Positions 1 to 12,495 of a stretch of DNA of 64,000 nt are shown in pieces. The stretch's first letter is position 1. Each line of letters begins with the position of its first letter. The DNA comes from Lunularia cruciata (lineage: Eukaryota; Streptophyta; Marchantiopsida; Lunulariales; Lunulariaceae), in contig OX419755.1 of NCBI GenBank assembly GCA_948567375.1, forward strand, positions 48,179,001 through 48,243,000. The letters run 5' to 3'. Made by a program: the position numbers and the translations under genes. The notes beneath the pieces are model-generated. The model searched no databases and was not told where the DNA came from. It saw only the letters and a program-made list of their open reading frames with translations.

Positions 1-240
1 CGGGCCCAAGAGTTCTCAACTCTTTCTTCAAAGCCAAACACCAAAGAATAATACCAAGTCAACACACTAGAATCTAAAATAGTGGTGCTCATCTTTTCCA
101 CTTTCTCTAAAGTAAGGTCACCTCTATCTTAGTTATGAATAACTTTAGCTTATCATGACTAATCTGGAACATCCTTTATCTCTATATAAATAATATCTCT
201 CAAGTACTTGTAATACCAAGCTAAATATCACAACACCACA
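1..240. other. Unassigned sequence at left edge
   Basis: No gene is visible. The sequence does not resemble the leader of copy A, although similarity to that leader begins at about 260. It may be flank, or another insertion upstream of copy B. A 14-base match to the end of the family-2 LTR (TGTAATACCAAGCT near 208) is too short to interpret. Confidence 0.3.
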
Positions 241-595
241 CACATGCACCAATGGGTGTTACATACTTTTGAGCGTTGGTGCTCTGGTGTGCTCTCAGTA
301 GTGAGGTTGGAGTGATGACCAATCAGACTACCTTTGTTTCTCTCCGGTGAAGCAAGAAGTGATGACTTGCAGATCATGAGAGTGCATGTTGTGATGGTAG
401 GTTATAGGTTACCCTTTCCCCTAATGTAATTATCCTAGTTAGAGTTACATTAGTGAGTGGTGTTTTGTGGGTATTGGCACTTGGTGGTGCTCAGTTGGTG
501 TTGGTGTTGGCACTTGGTGGAGTACTTGTGGTTTTGATTTGCAGTTGAAGTTTGTGGTTCCGATTTACGGTTGCAATTATGGTTATTTTGTCAGG

Positions 596-2690
596 ATGGA
601 TTTCTTTGGGGATTCTAGAGGAGTTAGCAATGCAATACGCAGTGGGTTTACTTGGAGTGATACTTGGTATCAGCTTGTATCTCAGGTCCCAATGAGGGAG
701 GAGATTGACTCTGAGTTGGAGTTCAATATAGGAGTTGATTAAGTTGAGAGTGCACTTGGCATGTTTGTACCGTTTTTGTGGAACATGGACAAGATTTATA
801 GAGCCTCCAAAGGCCCTAAGCGTTACTCTAGTATAATGGGTACCATTGATTTGGATGACTTCATCCAAGAGTTTGATAGTTGGTAAGATATGCAACAGAT
901 GCGGAAACTTTGTTTACACTCTTCATGGCATGGAAGGGGTTGTTTCAGCATTTAGAGGGTCCGCCAATGGACAACTACCATGAGTTTAGGAGAGCTCATT
1001 TGGAGGAGATTGAGTTATGGAGACAATATTGGTCTCCTAACTATATCTCCATCACTTCAAGCTTGGTTGCCATGAGTAGATTGGCTATATCCACGAGTTC
1101 TAGCTCAAGTAGTGTTGTTGGAGCTAGTGGAGGTGCACTAGTTGGAGATAGTGCTACCACGAGTGGAGGTACCACGGTAGGAGGTGGTGAGGTATCGGGG
1201 TTTAATCCCATGGTGGAGTTCTTCCAATGTTTGAGGCAGAACTACTAAGGAGTGCAGACCGACAAGCTGAGGAGCTTGCAGGAGTCAGCGGAATGCTAGA
1301 GAGAGCCTATGTGAGGCATACACTCAAATGAGGCAGCTGATCAATTTCACTCAAGGAGTTACTAAGGCCCAGGAAGTTGAGTTTTGGTATGGGATATTGG
1401 ACAAGGAGTTGCAACATAGAGTTTGTGATGCTACGTTGTTAAGGTTACTTTGCCTACTTTGGAAGTGGTCTTTGGTTTGGCTGAGCGTATTGAGCTCAAC
1501 ATGGTGGAGGAGAAGGTGGTGACATTTGGATTTGGTAGGGAGATCTCATCCACATCTGTTACTTCTTCTAGAGTGCACCGGAGTGCACCACGCCTTGTTG
1601 GATTTTGAGGATAGGTGGACAGCCTAGGTCCTATGGAGTGAGTGGAAAGCCTATTGTAATTAGACCCTTACCTTCATTTTTGGGTCAATAGTAGCTAGTA
1701 AGTAATGGTGTTGCTTGTTGGACTTGAGGTGGACCTCACCATAGGAGAGAGTGTACTCAAGGCAGGGGACCTGATACCTCTAGTGCATTGCAACCAACAT
1801 AGAGGCAGTGTGAGCATTGCCATAGATTTGGACACACTAGTGACTGATGCTTTGACCTACACCCGGAGTTATGGAGTGGTAGGGCTGCTATGGAAAGTAG
1901 TAGAGGAGCTCTAATTCATGGAGGACTAGGTGGTAGAGGTGGTGGTAGAGGATCTACACCTATTAGAGATGCGATACTTGCCTTTACTTTTGATATAGCT
2001 ACGGCTACTTGGATTGAGCAGTTGGAGCAGAGATTGGCTAGAATGGCCATTGCTTAGGGGAGATCAGATTCAAGTGTTGAGGCTTCCACCTCATATGCTG
2101 ATGATAGAGATGTTTTGGCCTTCATGTGTGGAGTAGCACAGGTGGATGCATCTACAGTAGTGATTAGGAGTGTAGTACGTGCTCCAAAGCCTAGAGGAGC
2201 ATTAGTGGATTTGGCTCACAAAGAGGAGAGGTTGGGAGATAGGTCAGACTTCCCTAATCTTTCATGCTATCTAAGGCATTGTAGATGACATCCATAGCTC
2301 CTAGACGTCCCAGTGTAGGTGTGGTAGGTGGTGATGGGGTGCATGATGGACTACCTATTAGTCAACCACCTGCTACTATACAGAGCCTAGCATGATGTTG
2401 GGGGCGGCTCACCTGATTATGCGGTGCCCTTTGTTTCAAGCCAGTGACATGTTTACATTGGAAGTTGACCCAATGTTCCAATTGGTTGCCATGCTTTGTG
2501 AAAGTAGGGATGATGCGGTTCCTACTGCTAGAGCAAAGGTGGTTGATAGTGGAGGTGACTTGGTTGAGGAGTATGGGATCCGTTCAGCAACCACTAGTTT
2601 ATAGCAGGCAATAGTGGCTAGACTAGAGGAGTTGCTAGCTAGACCGGCCTTTGAGAGAGCACAATTCACACTTGGTGTTGTCTTATTGGA
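596..2690 (+). pseudogene. Copy B gag (degraded)
   Basis: The gag begins with an ATG at 596 (MDFFGDSRGV), a site where copy A has ACG. It follows copy A through the capsid-like region ('FMAWKGLFQHLEGPPMDNYH' near 920-980), the Ser/Gly-rich linker and the 'INFTQGVTKAQEVEFWYGIL' stretch near 1340. Several stops break it, among them TAA where copy A has CAG near 1246. The zinc-knuckle region near 1700-1860 is frayed. The assignment rests on alignment by eye to copy A. Confidence 0.75.
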
Positions 2691-4470
2691 TAACTAGAGG
2701 GGGATTTTCCATTTAGTGGGACTTTCATGGAAGGTCTATACACCATAGAGAATCTTGTTAGACTTTGGTACGCAACTCCTTATGTTGGGGAAGGTTGTAA
2801 TAGTCGGTCTGGAGTTATGAAAGACTAATATGGAGAGGTGCCCATTTCAAATCCAGACATCTCTAGGTGGTGGTTCAACACAATACATCACACGTGGAGA
2901 GCTATTTGTTTAGCTTCAGTCCGGTCATCCAACTAATAGCTCGGTGGTGAGAGCTCAGGCTATTGTGATACTTGAGTCACACAATGTGCTAGTTGGGAGA
3001 GCAGTTTTATACCCTATGGGTTTCAACATTGACTATTGGGAGGAAACAACCTCCTATAGACCAGGTTGGCAGTCTGGTAAGGGATGGGTATGTTGCCTAC
3101 CAGTACACTTCAGTAATGGCAATCTTGGCTCACTATAGTCCAAGACCATGGCAGCATCAGTTTTAGCTTTTAATGGTGCAGTTACTTAGCTTGGTGACTT
3201 GTTGGAGGGGAACATCCATGTAGAGTACCAAAGGAGATCAACACTCCAGTACCAAAGGAGATCACTCAGATTTAGAGTACAAGTGGGATTGTTCCATCCA
3301 CCTTGGATGTTTCATTATGGAGTTCAAAGGAGACATTGTAACAGCATGTAGATTAGTTGGTGCAATAGGCTTGCAGTGGAGCCTTTGTACCATCAAGAGA
3401 TGAGTGTGAAGATGAGCCTCTAGAGTCAATTACTTTAACACCTCTAGATACCACACTCATTGCATGGCAGTATCCAGTAGAGAGGATATGATTAGAGTTG
3501 TTTGGTGGGATTAGCATCAAACTAGTTGCGGTATTACAGGCGGGTATACAAGTATAGAGGTACTTGTATGTGGAGAGAGACTAGACTACTAGGTGAGTCT
3601 CTCTACATCATGAGGCACACTTGGCCTACCGGTATCTTAAGTTATTACTAATATAAGCAATCAAAGGTTACTAGAAGGCCCTACCAACAAACTTTTCCTT
3701 ACTAGGAGCGCATGATCTGGAAAGACATGGGCCTATTCACTTGGTGATTTTTGGATGGCCATGTCAGAGACATACATGTGTAAGCCAAGGTTTGGGTCTT
3801 CAAGATCCTCATTTTGGTGTGTTTTGGGAGATGTTATGGATACTACGACATCTCTAGGTTCATCAGTTCATTTCTCCAGCTTACATTTTGGACAACATTC
3901 TTTTGATGGATGATTCTCATACTGAGTGGTCCATTCTTGGATGGAACCTACTATATTGTTAGATGTAGCTAGAGTAAAATCATGGGCTAATTATCTTTGT
4001 CTTTGGTGGACAAACCTCTTACCCAAAGAGGTTTTACAATGTGCTTATAATGGGATTCAACGACTTGACCACATCCTTGTTGATGATATCTTGGATGTTG
4101 GGCGTTAGTCTCAAACGGTGGTAGTGGCTGATAGGTCACCTATTATAGTGGTGAACCTAGTTGGATAGCCTAGAGCCACATTTCCCACACTCATGAGTTT
4201 CTTAGGCTCTCATGCTTTGTGAGAGGGCTGACCTAGACTGGTTTGGGATTCACAATTAAAGCAGTTGGTGGAGCCCAACGCTAATGAGAGAGAGCAAGCA
4301 ATGGGTTTTTGCACCGGTATTCTTGCTATTTTAGTAATGTTAGAGGCATCCAAGCGTCAAGTGTTAGGTCCCGCTATGGACCTAAAGTGTTTGACCTGGA
4401 TTATGAGCCTTGGCTTGGTAAAGCAGCATAGGATGCACTTGATAGATATCACCACTCTGACACTTGTGAG
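2690..4470 (+). pseudogene. Copy B protease and cytosine-5 methyltransferase (degraded)
   Basis: The protease region (about 2740-3140) and the methyltransferase region (about 3440-4440) match copy A. Visible methyltransferase pieces are 'LELFGGIS' (motif I, near 3497), 'HLVIFGWPCQRHT' (motif IV, catalytic Cys codon at 3762-3764, followed by an intact CAG), 'WMEPTILLDVARV' and 'LCLWWTNLLPKEVLQ' (motif VIII region, near 3940-4040), and 'ERAMGFCTGI'-like residues near 4300. Internal stops make this copy non-functional. It matters because the catalytic Pro-Cys-Gln motif is intact here while copy A has a stop directly after the Cys. Confidence 0.75.
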
Positions 4471-4749
4471 CTCTATGCCTATCAAGATGATTCAATCATA
4501 TGTTGGGAGTGATGGACTGAGTGGACATGGTATTCTTGAGATACAACCAGTAGCTACTAGGGAGAGTGGTCTACTTGGAGTCCATCTAGGTGAGTGTGGG
4601 CTACTTGGACTACACCCTTGGTCCACTTGGGGATGCAGCTAGAGGACATGTGGAGCTTGTAGCTAGAGTGGAGGGAGTTTTTCACACAAAGGTTGGGACC
4701 TCTAGTGGTCGGAGGCATGACACTACTGCTCCCAAGGGCCCAGTGTAGT

Positions 4750-5314
4750 AGCCAGTCAGTACGTCTTCCGCTCTTGCGATAGTTACAAAAGATACTTGGG
4801 AGCTAGATCTTGGACCCAAGCTTATTGGAGAGGAAAGACTGAGAGTTTGGAGGTTCTTGAGGAGCTACACAAGTTGTTTTGCCTTCCGTGTGACAGATTT
4901 AGGTGCTTTAAAAGGACCTGGCATACAGAGTGAGCTGACTAGAGATACACTAGTTTTCCAACATCCTTATTGCTATACTGGCATGGAGAGGACATTGATT
5001 TAGAGCCAGAGTATAGACCTTTTTGAGGCTAGTTTGGTGGAGATCTCACATAGAGAGTATGCATCAACTATAGGGATGTCTGCCAAGAAGGATATGCATG
5101 GCAACTACACAAATAGGCAGATGTGTGGAGATTACCATCCTATCAACAGACTGACCAGGGCTGATCGGTATGCCATGCTTACATCAAAGGAGATTTTTGA
5201 TGCATTGGGTATGCAAAGGTCTTTAGTACTTTGGATCTTTGGTGGGATATCATCAGTTGCCGATCAGAGAGGAGGAAAAATCCAAGACAACATTCTAGGC
5301 TATTGATCCTCATG
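4750..5314 (+). pseudogene. Copy B reverse transcriptase, N-terminal part
   Basis: It matches copy A 43745-44275. The segment with 'VEISHREYAST' and 'MHGNYTNRQMCGDYHPINR' is the finger-palm start of a Ty3/gypsy reverse transcriptase. Homology stops abruptly at about 5314 and resumes at about 9007, which marks an insertion. The flanks read CATG on the left and CAATG on the right, a possible but imperfect target-site duplication. Confidence 0.75.
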
Positions 5315-7397
5315 ATGCTGTAGGGATTGTAAGCTTTTGAGAGTGCACTAAGCACTTGGCTGCTTGCTCTTAGGCTGTTTACTTTGTCCATGATTTGAGA
5401 GTTTTTTATGCTAGCTCTATGTTTTGGACTTGATGACAACAACCCTGGTCAATTTGTCTTTGGTTGGTCCTAGGTGTAGACATTTCTCAATGGCTATATG
5501 GGTTGGCTTCTCAAGTTATTGTTGTCCTTCATGTGTTATTAGCTATTATTCTTGGTCTATTATTTGTGGTTTTAATATTGTCCAAATTGGTGGGTTTGCA
5601 AAACTAGTCTAGTTTGGGCTTACAAAACTGGCCTGATTTGTGTGGCCAGCTCAGGTTGGTGCAACCGGATCAGCCATTTGATCCAAATTGCATAAGTTGG
5701 TCTAGAAGATTTGACAGTGGAGTTCCCTTGTTTTCCCTAACACTCTTCTTGGAATTTAATGGGCGGATTCAATCACTTAAGACAACACAACATTCATCAC
5801 AATGACAAGTCTTGCAATTTATAAACACCCTTTTGAAAACTCAAATTGTTTCAAAGCACACAATGACCACCTCAAAGTTTCTACGAGTGCTCAAGCAGTA
5901 AAACAAGTACCAAGCAAAGCAAAACTCTGAGCAACTTTGCAACACAAACTTCTTGTTCCCCAAACCACTACTCAAAGAAGTCTCCTACACTAGCAATCCC
6001 ATCTGGCTCTTGATGGTTTCACCTCTATCCTTGTCAACAGCCAACTTCAAGCTTCTCTATATCTATTTGGTGCTAATTTGGCTATAAACTCCTCTCTTCC
6101 TTTGTCTCTGTTCAATGCGAACTCAACTACAAAACTCCTATCTTCCTTTGTCTCTATTTAGTGCAAACTCAACTCCAAACTCCTCTCTTCCTCTTATCAC
6201 AACCAAGGTCTAAGCTCTGTTATAGTCAAGATCTAAGCTCATCTCTGTCCAATCACGTTCACGATTTCACTTAAAGAATTTCTTAGTAGTACTTTCCCTC
6301 TATTCAGTCCAGATCATGACAACTTCAAAATCCTTCTCTTCCTCTACCTCTGCTCAAGTCAGACCACTCCAAAATTTTCTGTCCAGACCTTCCTCTCTAG
6401 GGTTTCCCTATCTAGACCCTCAACTTTGGGAAATTCCTCTCTGGCTCTCTTTAGCCGAGCAAATTCAACTTCAAAGTATCTCCTCTACCTTTGCTTATGC
6501 ACTGCCAGATCACTTTGATAGTTTCAGCTGCTCTCTCTTTGTCTGATCTAGTCTTTCCTCCTTCAAATCTCTCTCTTCTCTGCCTAGTCCAGACCTTACT
6601 TTGACTGAAATTTCCTCCCAAGTTTTTTCTCTTGCCCAATTCCTTCCATGCCTTCTTCTAATGATTTCTCCCTAGTCCCGTCACAGTCAAAGTGAAATCT
6701 CTTGAAGCACTCTCTCACTCTTTGGCCTTGTCACAGTCAAGCTAAAATCTTTTGAAGAACTCCCTCCCTCTTCCTCCTATCACAAAATTACAAAACCTTT
6801 TCAAAGAATTCCCATCTCATTTGCCAAGCCTCTTCCAGTCCTAGTTTCTCTCGAAAGTCCCCTCACTCTATCCATGCAGAAGCCCATCTCTTGAAATTTC
6901 TCTTTCCCTTTTTCTGTCACTATCCCAACAACCTCAAAGCTAACCTTCTTCTTCCTTGTCAAAGCACACTTGATTCCCTATCTTCATGTCTCTTCCTTGC
7001 ATAGGCCTATATTCTTCCTTTGATTCCTCTCATACTCTCTCTCGTCATAGCAAAGCCTTTCCTTAGAAATTTTGATCTTCCGACCTTCCTGCTCAGTCCA
7101 AACTTTCCCCTCAAAGGTTCCCCTGTCTAGACTAAGCTTCTTTGATGCTTCTTCTTTCTCTATGTCCTTTAGCCTGCACAGCCCTAATGCCATTTGAGAT
7201 TCTCATTTCTTGTCAACTAGCCCTTCACTTTGAAAACCTTCTTTCTTCTTCCTGTCATAGTCCTCCGAAGCTCACTATCCTCCAAATCCTCATCTCTCTT
7301 GATCTTTCTTCTCCTCTATCCAGTGCAAAACCCTATCCTCTTGAACCTCCTTCCTTCTTGTCACTTCCTTGGCATTGGTTCTCTAGCTCATGCACAC

Positions 7398-7445
7398 CTG
7401 GTTGAGAGGAGAGGATATTCAAAAATATCCTCTCCTCTCAACCAG
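7398..7445. repeat. Perfect 22-bp inverted repeat with 4-nt loop
   Basis: The arms are 7398-7419 and 7424-7445 (CTGGTTGAGAGGAGAGGATA..., then the exact reverse complement) with loop CAAA. The palindrome lies at the junction between two copies of a diverged direct duplication of roughly 110 bp (about 7223-7330 and 7446-7560). Confidence 0.9.
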
Positions 7446-7570
7446 CACCTTCACTTTGAAATTGCATTCTTTCTTCTTCTTGTCATAGTCCTCTAGAGCT
7501 CACTATCCTCCAAACCCTCATCTCTCTTGATCTCTCTTCTCCTCTATCCAGTGCAAAACCATGTCTTCTC

Positions 7571-7574
<4 letters not shown>

Positions 7575-7637
<63 letters not shown>
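7575..7637. repeat. (CT)n microsatellite, 63 bp
   Basis: An uninterrupted CT dinucleotide run inside the pyrimidine-rich insertion. It generates artificial Ser-Leu repeat frames. Confidence 0.98.
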
Positions 7638-7639
<2 letters not shown>

Positions 7640-7665
7640 TGTGTCACATCCTTCACATGCCCTTC

Positions 7666-7835
7666 CCAAACCCCTCTTTCTCTCAAAGGTTTCTTTCCTT
7701 GCACAACCTCATCTCCTTTGATAATTTCTTCTATCCCTCTATGTTCCTATCCAAACCCCTCTTTCTCTCAAAGGTTTCTTTCCTTGCACAACCTCATCTC
7801 CTTTGATAATTTCTTCTGTCCCTCTATGTTCCTTT
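7666..7835. repeat. Two tandem copies of an 85-bp unit
   Basis: Units starting CCAAACCCCTCTTTCTCTCA begin at 7666 and 7751 and are almost identical through CCCTCTATGTTCC. This is a recent tandem duplication within the pyrimidine-rich insertion. Confidence 0.92.
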
Positions 7836-9006
7836 AGTATCTCCTTCAAGAAAATCTCCCTTGCCAACCATGTCCCAAATCCCTCTCTTTTTGCTCCTAT
7901 CACACTCTACTCTTAAAACCCTTACACAAGCCAACCCTCCCTTTGATTGTTCTCCCCTACTACACTTCACTCTCAAAAATCCCTCTATAGGCCAGTCCTC
8001 AAAGCATAAACATCATTCTCCTGTTCAAGCCTCCTCTCATAATCCAAAATCTCTTCCCTATTCAGACAAGATCAGGCCTTCACTCCAAGCATAAGACATC
8101 ATTCTCCTTCTTGTTTAGACCAGATCAGCCTTCCCTTGAGTTTGCTTCCCCACCAGTTCAAAAACCCTCTCATTCAATTCTTGTCCCTCTGTCCAAGCAG
8201 CCCCCACATGCCTCTTCTCATCTTCCTCTTTCTCTCAAAGGTTCCTTCTCCTGCACATGCTCATCTCCTTCAATAATATTTTTTGTCCCTCTATTTTCCC
8301 CAAAACTCCTCCCTATCCTCCATTGTCCAACCTAAACCTCCCGTTCTTGTCCTTCTCCTTCCCTTATCTCCCTAGCCTTTCTTTCTTTCCAACATGCCTT
8401 TTTCCATGTTTTTTGTTCACTTTCTTCTTGAAGCCCAAAAATGCTCTTTTCCTCTTTCCACGTGCACTTCCTTTGGGAATTTTCCCTACCAACCCTTCTA
8501 TCCTACCTTGCTCCTTCAAAAAAAAAACTCCTTCTATTTCTACCAAGCCTCTTCCACTTATTTCCTCAAAAAATTCCCCTTTGCAGTAGGCCCTCATCCT
8601 TTAAATCCTAAACCCTCTTTTCTCACAATTTTCTTCAGATTTTTCCTTGAAGACCCCAAACTTCTCCTGTTCAGCCTTCAGCTCATGTAACACATAAACT
8701 CTCAAGTTTTTGAACATCCCAAAGAACTCTTGAGCTTATGTCACATAAGAGAAACATTTGAGCTTTTGCACCATAAGAGAAACACCTTGAGCTTATGTAA
8801 CACTCAAAACTCTCCCAAGCTTATGTAACACTCAAAATAAGTCCCGAGTTTACAGCAGCACAAAACAACCTCCAACTTAGCAATGACATAAACAATACTC
8901 CCTAGATGCAATAACATAAAATGCCAAGTCATTGTAACATAAGAAGAAAAAAAATTCTCTCACACCAAATGGCACCAATGTTACGTGTGGATTATTTTAC
9001 TGACAA

Positions 9007-10190
9007 CAATGGCAAGGATGTGTCATATCAATAGAGGTTCTTATCGTTTGGGTTAAAGAACGTTCTTGCCAAGTTCCAAAGGGTCATGGACAGGATCCTA
9101 GCAGGATTGGATTTTTCTTGGTGCTATATTGATGACATTTTGGTCTATAGCACTATTGTGGAGGAGCATGAGAGACAATTGTTGGAGGTGTTTGAGAGGT
9201 TGAGATCTCATGGACTCAAATTACATCTTGGGAAGTGTATGTTCTTCCATGAGTAGGTTGAGTGTTTGGGTCACACTATCTATCCTGGAGGACTTGGTGT
9301 TCAGCAGACCAAGGTGGAAGCTATTGCACGTATTCCTTGGCCTACGGATGTGAGCAGAGTGAGAGCATTCCTTGGGGTTGGAAAACTTCTATCACCACTA
9401 TGTTAGAGGATTTAGTACCATTTCCAAGGCCTTGACAAAGCTGACCGAGCTTACACAAGAGTGGTGTTGGGGAGATGAGCAGGAGAGAGCTTTTGTAGAG
9501 CTCAAAGAGAGGTTGATATCTGCTACTATTTTGAGGAGACCGATCAGAGGACGGCCATTTCAGGTTCATATTGATTGGAATATGTTGGGGCTTGGAGCAA
9601 TTCTTACCCAACATGATGAAGAGAAGGAGTTTTTGGTGGCCTATGCTAGTCACTCCAACAATTTTGTGGAGGCAAAGTATAGTTCATATGAGGGAGAGTG
9701 CTTGGCAACAGTTTGGGCAATAGCACATTTCCGATGTTACCTATTTGGTAACCCCTTCACTCTCATCACTAATCATCAGCCACTGAAGTAGTTGATGGAG
9801 TCCAACAAGCTTTCATTGAAGCTTGCATGATGGGCTTTGATTTTACAGGAGTATGATTTCACAATTTTTTATAGACCTAGAGTGGTGAACCATGATGCAG
9901 ATGGGTTGAGTAGAAACCCAAGAACTCTGTACCTGATTAGTCATTTTGGTGCACCAGTTGAGGTTTTGACTGATCAGGTACAGAGTTCTTGGGGGATTTT
10001 TAGGTCTTGTGTGACAAGGCTTTGATTGATCATCGTACTACATCTCGAGATCACCCTGAGGCAAATGGCTTAGTAGAGAGAGTGGTTCAGATGGTGAAGA
10101 GAGAATTACAAAAGTATGGTTTGCAGAGAGGCCACTTGGGAGATTGGGATCTCAAATTACCTTGGTTGGCCATGGGCTATTGGTTTAGCC
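9007..10190 (+). pseudogene. Copy B reverse transcriptase (rest), RNase H and integrase core
   Basis: It resumes copy A homology at GGCAAGGATGTG. The polymerase motif 'CYIDDILVYS' is intact near 9120-9150. The thumb follows ('LRSHGLKLHLGKC'), then RNase H residues 'YEGECLATVWAIAHFRCYLF' near 9690. Compared with copy A, the stretch between the RNase H end and the integrase core is deleted: 'DGLSRNPRTLYLI' joins directly to 'SHFGAPVEVLTDQ' at about 9940. 'HPEANGLVERVVQMVKREL' retains the integrase catalytic Glu. Homology stops at GGTTTAGCC, 10190. Confidence 0.8.
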
Positions 10191-12495
10191 AATGTTGTCA
10201 AGACAATAACCGATGTGTACTATTGATGTCATTTGGTGTGAAAGTTTTGTTTTCTTGCGTTGCAATGACTTTGGGTTTTTTTTTGGTTATTGTGTCTCAT
10301 GAATATTCTTCATGCCATTGTGAAGTTGGAAGTTTTGTTAATATGTGTGCGCTTGAAAGCTCTTGATGATACATAAACTCATGAGTATCTATTAGTTTGC
10401 ATGAAAATAGGAGTTTTTTTGGAGTTTCACATTTGGGGGCTTAGACTTGTTACAAGGACTCTAGACTTTGTTTATTGTCCAAATAAATTTCAAAGAGGAT
10501 TTCCAAAGCTGAAGATAGTAGACTTGGTCTAGCAGTCTATATTGGTAGAGCATCTTATTCCTGGCTTTGATGATAATGTAAGAAGGGTGAAGTCAAGTGC
10601 TCGTCAACTTTTCCCAAAATGTGAGAAGGCTATACTCCTGAAGGGGAAGGTCTGGACTGGAATGGAGAATTCTGAAAGATGGAAGGATAGGAAGATGTTG
10701 AGGAGAGAGTTTGAGTTGGAAGGGCAGAGGATCAAGAAGGAAGTTTGAATGATAAACAAGGATCAAAGAGGTTTTTGAGAAGAACAAGAGTGACAAATAC
10801 CAAAGGGGAAAAATCAGAGGTCTTAGGGGTGACAACTATCAAAGGAGGGTTTCTGAGTGACAATAAATATTGATCAAAGGGGTTTTGTATCCAATAGACA
10901 GAGCTTCCTAGACTTTTCATCATCATCATTAACGGTGAGCAGCCTCTTAGCAGTCCAAGAGTGAGTGAGAACGAGAGGAAGCCTTGGAAGGGCAACACCC
11001 ATATAGTGAGGAGATAGTCAAGAGAGTATGCGCATTTGGAAAGATTGAAAGTTGTTTCTATTCTCACAGTTGGAGATTAATCAAAGAGAGCACCTGGAGC
11101 TTTGAAGTTGCACATAAGCAGCTGCAGCAAGCATTGGCCATTGTCCTTACGTTGCAAACTTAAGATTTCATGAGCAAGAAGTTTTTGTGTATGGTTTTTA
11201 GCTGTCAAGTGTTCTTATCATATAGAGGAGATACATGTTGGAGAATAGTAGAAAGGTGAGCTGCAAAATCCAACATGAAGATTTATGGACAATTGGGATG
11301 GACTCATGGTGATTATGCAATCATATTGTTTGCTTAGGTTCAAAGTTGAAATCCCAGCTAACTTTGTGCTCCTACTATTCTATAGCGGAGTTGGAACATT
11401 GAGAAGGACGAGGTGGAATTTTCTTGCAAATATAAGCATTATGGTATCTTATATGCGGTAGAGTTCAATTTAGTTTTCCATTTCTGGTGGCATTAGAGCT
11501 CATGTTAAACACTATGAAAGTGATCATCTCAGTGTAGAGCCTCTCATCTTCTATGATATTCTAGGATAAGTTTGGTTTAAAGTGTGCACAAGATTCACAT
11601 TATTCTCTGCCCAAGCAAAAGGTCCATCATTGGACATTGGCTTTGACAAGACTTATTTAGGATCCAAACACGGGCAGCTTGCATTACCCAAAGCCTGGCA
11701 CTTATGCTTAGCACCTAAAGGCCGGAAACTGTTGTGTTTACAATTCAAGTTACTGGTAAAGGCATCTCAACCTTTGGGAAAGATCATGAATTGCTCATTG
11801 TTGATGACAGCCGCTATGATCACCATGTTTAGATGATAGTCGCTCAAGCCAAGAAGTGTGATCAGAAACTTCATCTTAGAGAACAGTACCTCTACACACC
11901 GATAGGATTGAAAGGTGTGAACAATGAGGAATATTGTGAGGAGAGAGTCCTGGCAAATATAGAGAATTCTCAAAGGAATTTCTGGTAGGATAGAGGGTCT
12001 GGCAGGTAGTGATGTATCAAGAGGTTTGGGGGTGTTGACAAGACAAGGGAAGATAGAATTGTGAAAGAGTTTTCTTTAGAATAGTGAAGTATCAAAGAAG
12101 GATTTGGCCAAGATTGTGAAATCTTGAAGGGGTTTGGCAGAAATCCAAAGAAGTCTCAAAAGGGTGTGATAGGGAAACATAAACAGGAAAGGATCAAAGG
12201 TAGAAACCAATTCAGCCTAGGTGCAAGCAGCTAGATGCAAATCAAGGATGTTATGTAAACCCCACCAGACCAGACCAGTCCAGTGCTACAAATCCACCAA
12301 GCCAACCATACTACAACCAAGAACGATAGCTAATAGCACATGAAGGACAGCAATAATCCTAGAAGCCAACCCAAATAGCCAATGACAAGGGTCGTCACCT
12401 AAGAATGCTTTTCAGTCACTCACAAAGAAGAAAGCCTAAGCGCAAGCAACCAGGTGCTCGATGCATTCTCAAGAGCTTACAATCCCTGCAACACC
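10191..12495. mobile_element. 2.3-kb unidentified insertion in copy B integrase
   Basis: Copy A reads straight through this point (its 46180-46190); here about 2.3 kb intervenes before homology resumes at GCCAAGCCTCC. The + strand is rich in GAAG/GGAG purine blocks between about 10.5 and 11.1 kb. It shares short strings with the complement of the pyrimidine-rich insertion (for example AAGGTCTGGACTGG against CCAGACCTTCC), so the two may be related elements in opposite orientation. No coding domain is recognised. Confidence 0.5.

Larger units (their letters stand above)
5315..9006. mobile_element. 3.7-kb insertion with a long pyrimidine-rich strand
   Basis: The insertion interrupts the reverse transcriptase of copy B. 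From about 5.82 to 8.66 kb the + strand is strongly C+T rich, with many short duplications. No domain is recognisable; open frames here come from the low-complexity composition (Ser/Leu/Pro). The right end carries ACCAATGTTACG and, on the minus strand, TTGGTGCCATTTGG, which could be a primer-binding-like site of a minus-strand LTR element. That is only a guess. Confidence 0.55.

Noticed and set aside
7527-7806. Ser-Leu repeat open frames
   Set aside because: Direct translation of the (CT)n microsatellite, with no start context or domain.
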